7,951 nucleotides of DNA from DATJGR01 sp035494855 (GTDB taxonomy: Bacteria; Pseudomonadota; Gammaproteobacteria; Pseudomonadales; Azotimanducaceae): assembly GCA_035494855.1 (NCBI GenBank), contig DATJGR010000223.1, forward strand, positions 1 through 7,951, written 5' to 3'. Positions 1 to 4,904 of this stretch are shown piece after piece. How positions within the stretch are numbered: position 1 is the stretch's first letter; every line of letters begins with the position of its first letter. The position numbers and the translations under genes were made by a program. The notes beneath the pieces are model-generated. The model was not told the DNA's origin, ran no database searches, and was given only the letters and a program-made list of their open reading frames with translations.

Positions 1-834
1 GAACGGGCTCAGGTGCGGATTTCTGTAGCCGAGGTCGACGATGAGTCCGACGACCGCTTGCGTGTTCTCGAGGTGATACAGAAAGCCCCCGGAGAACCCA
101 CCAGGCAGATGATTGCACGGCCAGCCCATCGCGTGGATCACTTTGCCGGGCACGTGCTTCTCAGGATCGAGATCCCACAGTTCCTTCAGGCCGATTGCAT
201 AGTGCTGGGTGGCGGATTCGTCGGCGAGTTGGAACTTCCTGATGAGCTGCTTGCCGAGGTTGCCGCGACAGCCCTCGGCAAAGATCGTGTACTTGCCGAT
301 CAGTTCGTATCCGGGCTGATAAGTGGGCTTGTGCGATCCGTCCGCTGCAACGCCCATGTCGCCGGTGGCAACGCCGCGCACGCTGCCGTCATCGTTGTAC
401 AGAATTTCCGATCCGGCGAATCCGGGAAACAGGTTCACGCCAAGTGCTTCGGCCTGTTCGCCGAGCCAACGACAGAGATTTCCTAGGCTCAGCGCGTAGT
501 TGCCGTGGTTGTGCGTGGCATTCGGAACGAGCCAACTCGGCACTTTGATGCCGTTGGTGTCGTTGACCAGGTAGTAGACGTCGTCCTCAGTAACAGGCGT
601 ATTGAGGGGCGCGCCGCGCTCGCGCCAGTCGGGGAACAGTTCGGTCAGCGCGCGCGGCTCGAGCACCGCACCCGAAAGGATGTGCGCGCCGATCTCGGAA
701 CCTTTTTCGATGACGCACACGCTGATCTCGTGCCCGGTTTTCTGGGAGCGCTGCATCAGGCGACACGCCGCCGCCAGTCCAGCCGGGCCGCCGCCGACGA
801 TCACGACATCGAATTCCATGGATTCGCGTGCCAA
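1..834 (-). CDS. Electron transfer flavoprotein-ubiquinone oxidoreductase (ETF-QO), N-terminal half, partial
   Basis: ETF-QO is a membrane-associated FAD and 4Fe-4S enzyme that takes electrons from reduced EtfAB and passes them to ubiquinone. I translated the minus strand by hand. 278 residues are present, about half of the usual 540-550, and the gene leaves the window at base 1, so the iron-sulfur cysteines are not visible. Visible motifs are the dinucleotide-binding GGGPAG (14-19), EKGSEIGAHILSGA (43-56) and FAEGCRGNLGK (185-195), all typical of ETF-QO. I chose a TTG start at 834. It has a strong Shine-Dalgarno (GGAG at 846-843) eight bases upstream and gives the MARESMEFDVVIVGGG N-terminus usual in this family. 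The ATG at 819 (Met6) would sit 23 bases from that site. The gene diverges from etfBA, its functional partners. The identification is firm; the start is probable. Confidence 0.96.
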   Translation of the reverse strand, partial: MARESMEFDVVIVGGGPAGLAAACRLMQRSQKTGHEISVCVIEKGSEIGAHILSGAVLEPRALTELFPDWRERGAPLNTPVTEDDVYYLVNDTNGIKVPSWLVPNATHNHGNYALSLGNLCRWLGEQAEALGVNLFPGFAGSEILYNDDGSVRGVATGDMGVAADGSHKPTYQPGYELIGKYTIFAEGCRGNLGKQLIRKFQLADESATQHYAIGLKELWDLDPEKHVPGKVIHAMGWPCNHLPGGFSGGFLYHLENTQAVVGLIVDLGYRNPHLSPF

Positions 835-880
835 AAAAGACTCTCCTTTCCTGTGTTGGATAGCGGCGCGGAGGGCCGGG

Positions 881-909
881 ATTATAGAGAACGGCCTGTT
901 CGAACTCTA
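881..909 (-). promoter_or_regulatory. Candidate sigma70 promoter for the ETF-QO gene
   Basis: On the minus strand a perfect TATAAT lies at 886-881. Seventeen bases upstream is a weak -35 match, TAGAGT (909-904, three of six). Transcription would begin near 874 and leave a leader of about 40 bases containing the strong Shine-Dalgarno. The -10 match and the position support it; the weak -35 suggests an activator or simply modest strength. Confidence 0.45.
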
Positions 910-913
910 TTGA

Positions 914-931
914 GGCCGGACGTAGCCGGCC
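914..931. repeat. Inverted repeat between the divergent ETF promoters (GGCCGG-acgtag-CCGGCC)
   Basis: Perfect 6-bp arms (914-919 and 926-931) flank a 6-base centre. The repeat sits just upstream of the candidate ETF-QO -35 and about 25 bases upstream of the candidate etfB -35, so a bound protein could affect both. The following sequence (GTAG at 922-925, then GCGCAGCCGCGC) also loosely resembles the GTAG-headed REP elements of gammaproteobacteria, so it may be a decayed REP rather than an operator. Only the arms are certain. Confidence 0.35.
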
Positions 932-956
932 ACGAAGGAGCGCAGCCGCGCTTGCC

Positions 957-985
957 TTGACCTCGCCGACGATGGCAGGGAGAAT
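957..985 (+). promoter_or_regulatory. Candidate sigma70 promoter for etfBA
   Basis: TTGACC (957-962, five of six to the -35 consensus) is followed after 17 bases by GAGAAT (980-985, four of six). Transcription would start near 992, about 72 bases before etfB. The spacing is optimal but the -10 is imperfect, so this is a candidate only. Confidence 0.35.
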
Positions 986-994
986 ACCGCGCCC

Positions 995-1010
995 TCGGAC
1001 CCCGGTCCGA
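995..1010. promoter_or_regulatory. 16-bp palindrome at the presumed etfB transcription start, operator-like
   Basis: TCGGACCCCGGTCCGA has 7-bp perfectly complementary arms (995-1001 and 1004-1010) around two central bases. It begins a few bases downstream of the candidate etfB transcription start, a usual place for a repressor site. The size and symmetry fit a homodimeric helix-turn-helix regulator. I do not recognise the motif and name no regulator. A short RNA stem in the leader is an alternative, though a 2-base loop makes that unlikely. Confidence 0.35.
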
Positions 1011-1063
1011 TTCCGCCGAAAATCAAATCGTCTGCAAACAATCCGCTACGAGTCGAGGATCAG

Positions 1064-1816
1064 ATGAAGGTACTGGTTCCAGTTAAGCGCGTCGTCGACG
1101 CGAATGTGAAAGTGCGCGTCAAACCGGACAAGACCGGCATCGATCTCGCCAACGTCAAAATGGCCGTCAATCCCTTCTGCGAAATCGCAATCGAAGAAGC
1201 CGTTCGCTTGAAGGAAGCCGGTGTCGCAACGGAAATCATCGCGGTTTCGGTCGGCGCGGCGAATTGCCAGGAACAGTTGCGCACCTGTCTGGCGCTGGGT
1301 GCCGATCGCGCGATTCTCGTGCAAACCGACGTGGAAATTCAGCCGCTCGGAATCGCGAAGATCATCAAGGCGATCTACGACAAAGAGCGGCCGCAGATCG
1401 TGTTGTTCGGCAAACAGAGCATCGACGGCGACAACAGTCAGACCGGACAGATGTTCGCAGCGCTCGCCGGTTTGGCACAAGGCACGTTTGCGTCGAAGGT
1501 GAGCGTTGCCGACGGCAAGATGTCGGTCACGCGAGAAATCGACGGCGGACTGCAGACGGTTTCGATGAGTCTGCCCGCCGTGGTGACGACGGACCTGCGC
1601 CTCAACGAACCCCGCTACGCGTCGCTGCCGAACATCATGAAGGCCAAGAAGAAGCCGATGGAAGTGGTGACCCCCGCCGACCTCGGCGTCGACGTCGCGC
1701 CGACGTTTGCAGTGCTGTCGGTCGAACCGCCGCCGCCCCGCAAAGCCGGTATCAAAGTGAAGTCGGTCGAGGAACTCGTCGATAAATTGCGGAACGAAGC
1801 GAAGGTGATTTCATGA
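1064..1816 (+). CDS. etfB: Electron transfer flavoprotein, beta subunit
   Basis: EtfB pairs with EtfA to form the soluble FAD-containing shuttle that collects electrons from acyl-CoA and related dehydrogenases and delivers them to ETF-QO. At 250 residues it has normal length. Visible are the MKVLVPVKRVVD N-terminus, the AMP-site segments VNPFCE (35-40) and QSIDGDNSQTGQ (118-129), the beta-family signature around 155-180, and the recognition loop LPNIMKAKKK (188-197), whose Leu188 matches the anchor leucine that docks into dehydrogenase partners. The ATG start has GAGG (1055-1058) five bases upstream. Its stop overlaps the etfA start, so the two subunits are translationally coupled. Function is firmly assigned from family knowledge; presence of a housekeeping-type (group I) ETF rather than a FixAB type is inferred from the ETF-QO neighbour. 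Confidence 0.98.
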   Translation: MKVLVPVKRVVDANVKVRVKPDKTGIDLANVKMAVNPFCEIAIEEAVRLKEAGVATEIIAVSVGAANCQEQLRTCLALGADRAILVQTDVEIQPLGIAKIIKAIYDKERPQIVLFGKQSIDGDNSQTGQMFAALAGLAQGTFASKVSVADGKMSVTREIDGGLQTVSMSLPAVVTTDLRLNEPRYASLPNIMKAKKKPMEVVTPADLGVDVAPTFAVLSVEPPPPRKAGIKVKSVEELVDKLRNEAKVIS

Positions 1817-2742
1817 GTATTCTCGTCGTTGCGGAACACGACAACACCGCGCTCAAGCCCGTCACGCTCAACGTCATTGCGGCCGCAAAGAAACTCGGCG
1901 GCGATCTCGATGTGCTCGTTGCTGGCGCCGGATGCAAATCCGTTGCCGAACAGGCAGCAGCGATCGGTGGTGTGAAGAAAGTCCTGCTAGCTGACAACCC
2001 AGCGTACGGACACCAGCTCGCCGAGAACGTGGCGCTGCTCGTTGTCGAAATCGGCAAGAACTACTCGCACGTACTGACGGGCCATACGACTGCCGGCAAG
2101 AATTTCCTGCCGCGCGTTGCCGCACTGCTCAACGTCGCACAGATCTCCGACATCATCGCGGTCGAAGGCCAGGACACGTTCAAGCGTCCGATCTATGCCG
2201 GTAACGGAATCGCGACGATCAAGTCGAACGACCCCATCAAGGTGCTGTCGGTGCGGGGCACGGCGTTCGATCCGGCGGCAGCGACCGGCGGAGCCGCGTC
2301 GATCGAGAACGTCGCGAACGTTCACGATGCCGGGCTGTCCAGTTTCGTCAGCGAGCAGATCGTGAAGAGCGAACGTCCAGAACTGACGGCCGCGAAGGTC
2401 GTCATCTCCGGCGGTCGCGGCATGCAGAACGGTGAGAACTTCAAACTGCTCGACGGCATCGCCGACAAGCTCGGCGCAGCGGTTGGCGCGTCCCGCGCCG
2501 CGGTGGACGCAGGATTCGTTCCGAACGACATGCAGGTCGGGCAGACCGGCAAGATCGTTGCGCCCGATCTGTACATCGCAGTCGGGATATCCGGCGCGAT
2601 CCAGCACCTGGCCGGCATGAAGGACAGCAAAGTCATCGTCGCGATCAACAAGGACGAAGATGCGCCGATCTTCCAGGTTGCGGACTACGGTCTGGTCGCC
2701 GATCTGTTTCAGGCGGTGCCGGAGTTCGAACGACTTCTCTGA
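1813..2742 (+). CDS. etfA: Electron transfer flavoprotein, alpha subunit
   Basis: EtfA contributes most of the FAD site of the EtfAB heterodimer. The 309 residues match the usual bacterial length. Residues 1 to about 185 form the N-terminal Rossmann-like domain that packs on EtfB. From about 190 comes the FAD domain, with SGGRG (199-203), GASRAAVD (225-232), GQTGK (243-247) and the family signature from LYIAVGISGAIQH (253-265) to VAIN (276-279). Arg202, Ser227, Gln244, Thr245 and His265 correspond to conserved flavin contacts. The ATG overlaps the etfB stop (ATGA), and AAGGTGA (1802-1808) lies four bases upstream as the ribosome site. A hairpin terminator follows closely, so etfBA is a two-gene unit. 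There are no oddities. Confidence 0.98.
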   Translation: MSILVVAEHDNTALKPVTLNVIAAAKKLGGDLDVLVAGAGCKSVAEQAAAIGGVKKVLLADNPAYGHQLAENVALLVVEIGKNYSHVLTGHTTAGKNFLPRVAALLNVAQISDIIAVEGQDTFKRPIYAGNGIATIKSNDPIKVLSVRGTAFDPAAATGGAASIENVANVHDAGLSSFVSEQIVKSERPELTAAKVVISGGRGMQNGENFKLLDGIADKLGAAVGASRAAVDAGFVPNDMQVGQTGKIVAPDLYIAVGISGAIQHLAGMKDSKVIVAINKDEDAPIFQVADYGLVADLFQAVPEFERLL

Positions 2743-2757
2743 TCGGATCGTTGGTTC

Positions 2758-2790
2758 AAAGAAGGCCCGGCGCGCGGGGCTTTTTCTTTT
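2758..2790. terminator. Intrinsic terminator between convergent etfA and pyrB, probably bidirectional
   Basis: A GC-rich hairpin (GCCC at 2765-2768 with GGGC at 2777-2780, CG-rich between) is followed by TTTTTCTTTT (2781-2790), a good rho-independent signal for etfBA. An AAAGAAG run (about 2758-2764) precedes the stem, so the minus-strand transcript ends the same stem with CTTCTTT, a weaker signal for pyrB, whose stop lies 12 bases away. Confidence 0.75.
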
Positions 2791-2802
2791 CGGGTGAGAC
2801 GA

Positions 2803-3825
2803 CTACCGGCGCGGAATCCGTTTGGCGGTGTACCACGTGACCGGGCGCGCGTGGTTGTGCACTTCGTCGGCCACGTCGAGGATCAGCGCGAACAACGCCA
2901 TCCGCAGCAGCACGCCGTTGTCGGTTTGACGGAAGATCGCGAGGTTCGGATTCTCATCCAGGTCTGAATCGAGTTCGTTCGCTTGCGAGCGCGAGTCGCG
3001 TGGCAGCGGATGCATGATCACCGTGTTCGGCTCGCAGTTCTCCGTGTACACGGTCTGGTTCAACCGGAATAGACCGCGGTAGCGATCAGCTTCTTCCTGA
3101 CTCGGGAAGCGCTCTTCCTGGGTGCGCGTCACGTACAGGATGTCGACGTGATGGATGCCGGTGGTCAACTCGTTGAGCAGGGTGACCTGGTGACCGCGAG
3201 ATCGGAGCACGTCGATGACGTCGTCAGGCGCTTCGAGTCCGGGCGGTGACACGAGGTTGAACTGGATAGCTTCAAATTTCGCCAGCAGTTTGCACAACGA
3301 GTGCACCGCGCGTCCGTATCGCAAGTCGCCGACCATCGCGATCCGCAACTGGTCGATGCCGCGTTGTCTGCCCGCCATTTCCTTTCTGATCGTGTAGAGG
3401 TCGAGCAACGCCTGGCTCGGATGTTCGTTGGGGCCGTCACCGGCATTCACCACTGGCACCCGGCTCGCGGTGGCAAACTCCGCCACGGATCCGGCTTCGG
3501 GATGGCGCATCACGATGACGTCGCTATATCCCGACAGCACGCGTGCTGTATCGAACAGCGATTCGCCCTTCGCGAGTGACGACGCTTTCACTTCTGTCGT
3601 TTCGCGAACGTCGCCGCCAAGCAAATTGAACGCGCAGCCGAACGATATGCGCGTTCGTGTGCTCGGTTCGAAGAACATGTTGCCGAGGATCGCGCCTTCG
3701 AGGACGCGCGTGATGCGCTTGCGTTGCGCGTACGGTTCCATTTCGTCGGCAATCGAAAAGACTCGGTCGATCGCTTCGCGATCGAACTGGTCGACCGACA
3801 ACACGTGGCGTCCGACGAAGTCCAC
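2803..3825 (-). CDS. pyrB: Aspartate carbamoyltransferase, catalytic chain (long form)
   Basis: This enzyme joins carbamoyl phosphate and aspartate to make carbamoyl-aspartate, the committed step of pyrimidine synthesis in the cytoplasm. At 340 residues it is longer than E. coli PyrB (about 310) and fits the roughly 338-residue bacterial subgroup. Catalytic features are all present: the carbamoyl-phosphate loop FEPSTRTR (52-59), Lys86 in SLAKGES, MRHP (106-109), NEHPSQ with His135, VGDLRYGRAVHS (165-176), the aspartate-side TRTQEER (233-239) and HPLP (272-275). The start is GTG at 3825, chosen because it gives the family N-terminus xFxGxHVLSVxQ; the ribosome site (GGGG, six bases upstream) is weak. 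No pyrI or inactive pyrC homologue is beside it. It could be read from its own promoter or through from the upstream sigma operon; the 83-base gap shows no convincing promoter. Confidence 0.97.
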   Translation of the reverse strand: MDFVGRHVLSVDQFDREAIDRVFSIADEMEPYAQRKRITRVLEGAILGNMFFEPSTRTRISFGCAFNLLGGDVRETTEVKASSLAKGESLFDTARVLSGYSDVIVMRHPEAGSVAEFATASRVPVVNAGDGPNEHPSQALLDLYTIRKEMAGRQRGIDQLRIAMVGDLRYGRAVHSLCKLLAKFEAIQFNLVSPPGLEAPDDVIDVLRSRGHQVTLLNELTTGIHHVDILYVTRTQEERFPSQEEADRYRGLFRLNQTVYTENCEPNTVIMHPLPRDSRSQANELDSDLDENPNLAIFRQTDNGVLLRMALFALILDVADEVHNHARPVTWYTAKRIPRR

Positions 3826-3908
3826 TAGCGCCCCGATCGAAAAATCTGCGGAACGGTAATGAACTGGCGGCGAGTTCTCAAGCCTTATCGTTACAAGCGA
3901 GGGTCATC

Positions 3909-4112
3909 TCATGGATCCAGTGCAGCGACGCAGTGCAGCCGGTCCCAGAGCAGTATCACGTCGTCGAATGCCCTGCGATTCCCGGCATCCGCAAACCACT
4001 CGACGAATTGAACGCGATCGCGCTCGCTGACGTCGTGCGCGCGCAACCGCGCGAACCACTCGACCGCTTCGTCGGTCTGATCCTGTCTTCGTTGTAGTGC
4101 AGAGTTCGTCAT
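3909..4112 (-). CDS. Short FecR-type sigma regulator: DUF4880 domain only
   Basis: This 67-residue protein matches the cytoplasmic N-terminal domain (DUF4880) of FecR/PupR anti-sigma factors: the pattern EAVEWFARLRAHDVSERDRVQFVEWF (central part of residues 15-40) followed by NRRAFDDVILLW (45-56). In full-length FecR, of about 320 residues, this domain binds the FecI-type sigma factor and is joined to a membrane segment and periplasmic domain. Both are absent here: a TGA stop follows residue 67 and only 83 bases separate it from pyrB. It lies 103 bases downstream of the FecI-like sigma gene on the same strand, fitting a sigma/regulator pair. The ATG start has a poor ribosome site and an in-frame TGA just upstream (4139-4137). 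It could be a genuine soluble sigma-binding protein or the remnant of a truncated fecR. Domain assignment is good; function is inferred. Confidence 0.78.
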   Translation of the reverse strand: MTNSALQRRQDQTDEAVEWFARLRAHDVSERDRVQFVEWFADAGNRRAFDDVILLWDRLHCVAALDP

Positions 4113-4215
4113 TTCGCTTCGCAGGACGCCGGACCTTCAGGCTGCCTGCCTAGTATGACGATTGCGCGAAGCGTTCCCTCAGCAGCGAGTTACAAACTAC
4201 CCTCGGTTCGTCGCG

Positions 4216-4713
4216 TCAGACACTCAGGCTGTCGCGAAGGTGCCGCAGCGCGCGCGCGATGTACTTCTCGACCATGCTGGTGGACACGCCCAACTGCATC
4301 GCGATATCGGGATAGGACATGTCGCGACCCCGGTGAAGGACGAAGGCCTGACGACAATCAGCGGGGAGATCCTGAAGCGCGGCGCGAACCCGCTCGATCG
4401 ACTCTTCGGCTGCCACCGATCGCTCGGCGGACGGAAGCCCCTCGGTCCGGTCGCGCATCTCCTCGCGATTCACGCGTTGTTCCAATGCGTGCCGGCGGGC
4501 CCGGTCGATGCCGAGATTCGATGCCATCTGGAACAGGTACGCCTTCGGGTTCGAGAGCTGTTGCGGGTGCTCGAGTCGATGCATCCTGAGCCACGCCTCC
4601 TGGGCAATCTCTGCCGCGTCTTCGCGATCTCGCAAGCGGGACGTGAGGAATTTGAGCAACGGCGTCGATTGCTCCTGAAACAGCTCCAGCAAAAACTCTG
4701 GATTGGATTTCAA
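4216..4713 (-). CDS. FecI-like ECF RNA polymerase sigma factor
   Basis: This extracytoplasmic-function sigma factor would direct RNA polymerase to a small regulon. Counting from the TTG at 4713 it has 165 residues, normal for FecI types. Region 2 spans about 7-76 and includes DAAEIAQEAWLRM (32-44) and NPKAYLFQMASNLGIDRAR. Region 4 spans about 106-159 and ends with GVSTSMVEKYIARALRHLR, the FecI-subfamily recognition helix. The frame stays open to a GTG at 4806, but the extra 31 residues are rich in His and Pro, have no family match and would cover a likely promoter, so I prefer the TTG. Neither start has a clear ribosome site. A FecR-domain protein follows. FecI factors often serve iron-siderophore or other TonB receptors, but no receptor gene is in view, so the signal is unknown. 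It diverges from the gsp operon. Confidence 0.9.
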   Translation of the reverse strand: MKSNPEFLLELFQEQSTPLLKFLTSRLRDREDAAEIAQEAWLRMHRLEHPQQLSNPKAYLFQMASNLGIDRARRHALEQRVNREEMRDRTEGLPSAERSVAAEESIERVRAALQDLPADCRQAFVLHRGRDMSYPDIAMQLGVSTSMVEKYIARALRHLRDSLSV

Positions 4714-4743
4714 GCAGGTCGGCGGGTAACGGAAGTGCGGGTG

Positions 4744-4752
4744 ATGATACCA
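4744..4752 (-). promoter_or_regulatory. Candidate extended -10 promoter for the sigma-factor gene
   Basis: The minus strand reads TGGTATCAT (4752-4744), a TGn extended -10 with five of six matches. Transcription would start near 4737, 24 bases before the TTG start at 4713. No good -35 is seen at the expected place (4772-4767), which is usual for extended -10 promoters. The position supports the shorter sigma-factor reading. Confidence 0.42.
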
Positions 4753-4768
4753 GAGCGGTTGTGGGTCG

Positions 4769-4786
4769 ACCTCACGTATGTGAGGT
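4769..4786. promoter_or_regulatory. 18-bp palindrome between the sigma gene and gspE, operator-like
   Basis: ACCTCACGTATGTGAGGT has perfect 7-bp arms (4769-4775 and 4780-4786) around GTAT, so 16 of 18 positions are symmetrical. It covers the -35 position of the candidate sigma-gene promoter and lies about 65 bases upstream of the gspE -10. The size and symmetry fit a dimeric transcription factor site. The regulator is unknown. Confidence 0.42.
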
Positions 4787-4833
4787 ACCGCACGTTTCCG
4801 GTGCACGCGTCCAGAAATCCGACGCTGTCATAG

Positions 4834-4859
4834 GCCCGCGTAGCGGGCGCTGCTATGAT
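4834..4859 (+). promoter_or_regulatory. Candidate gspE promoter (extended -10) containing an inverted repeat
   Basis: TGCTATGAT (4851-4859) is an extended -10 with a five-of-six hexamer. Transcription would start near 4866, about 39 bases before gspE. Directly upstream, in the spacer, is a perfect repeat GCCCGC-GTA-GCGGGC (4834-4848). No -35 match is seen. A repressor or MerR-like activator binding in the spacer is possible, but this is inference; as a DNA repeat it is certain. Confidence 0.42.
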
Positions 4860-4904
4860 TTCGCCGCTTTCGTGCCGGATGCACGATCTGCCTGGCCTAT
4901 CTAT

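Noticed and set aside
13..960. Two plus-strand open frames (13-486 and 505-960) opposite ETF-QO
   Set aside because: The minus strand across this region encodes an unmistakable ETF-QO. The plus-strand frames are its shadows, and the second ends in the promoter region.
1987..2607. Open frame of 206 codons on the minus strand opposite etfA
   Set aside because: It lies wholly inside etfA, whose protein is fully conserved. The antisense product has no family features.
3826..3908. Promoter for pyrB
   Set aside because: TTGAGA-like and ATTACC-like hexamers occur on the minus strand, but with a 15-base spacing and a poor -10. I could not support a call, so pyrB may rely on read-through or a promoter I cannot recognise.
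3826..3908. Remaining piece of a FecR periplasmic domain after the DUF4880 stop
   Set aside because: The 83 bases before pyrB are too short for it, and I see no continuing FecR-like sequence. There is therefore no direct evidence for a frameshifted longer gene.
4113..4215. Possible ECF-type promoter (GGAAC and CGTC elements on the minus strand) between the sigma gene and the DUF4880 gene
   Set aside because: The two elements are about 12 bases apart, short of the usual 16-17, so autoregulation by the sigma factor is not supported by this sequence.
4761..4904. 48-codon upstream extension of gspE
   Set aside because: The translated extension has no similarity to GspE N-termini and overlaps the candidate gspE promoter. 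The ATG at 4905 gives the normal length.
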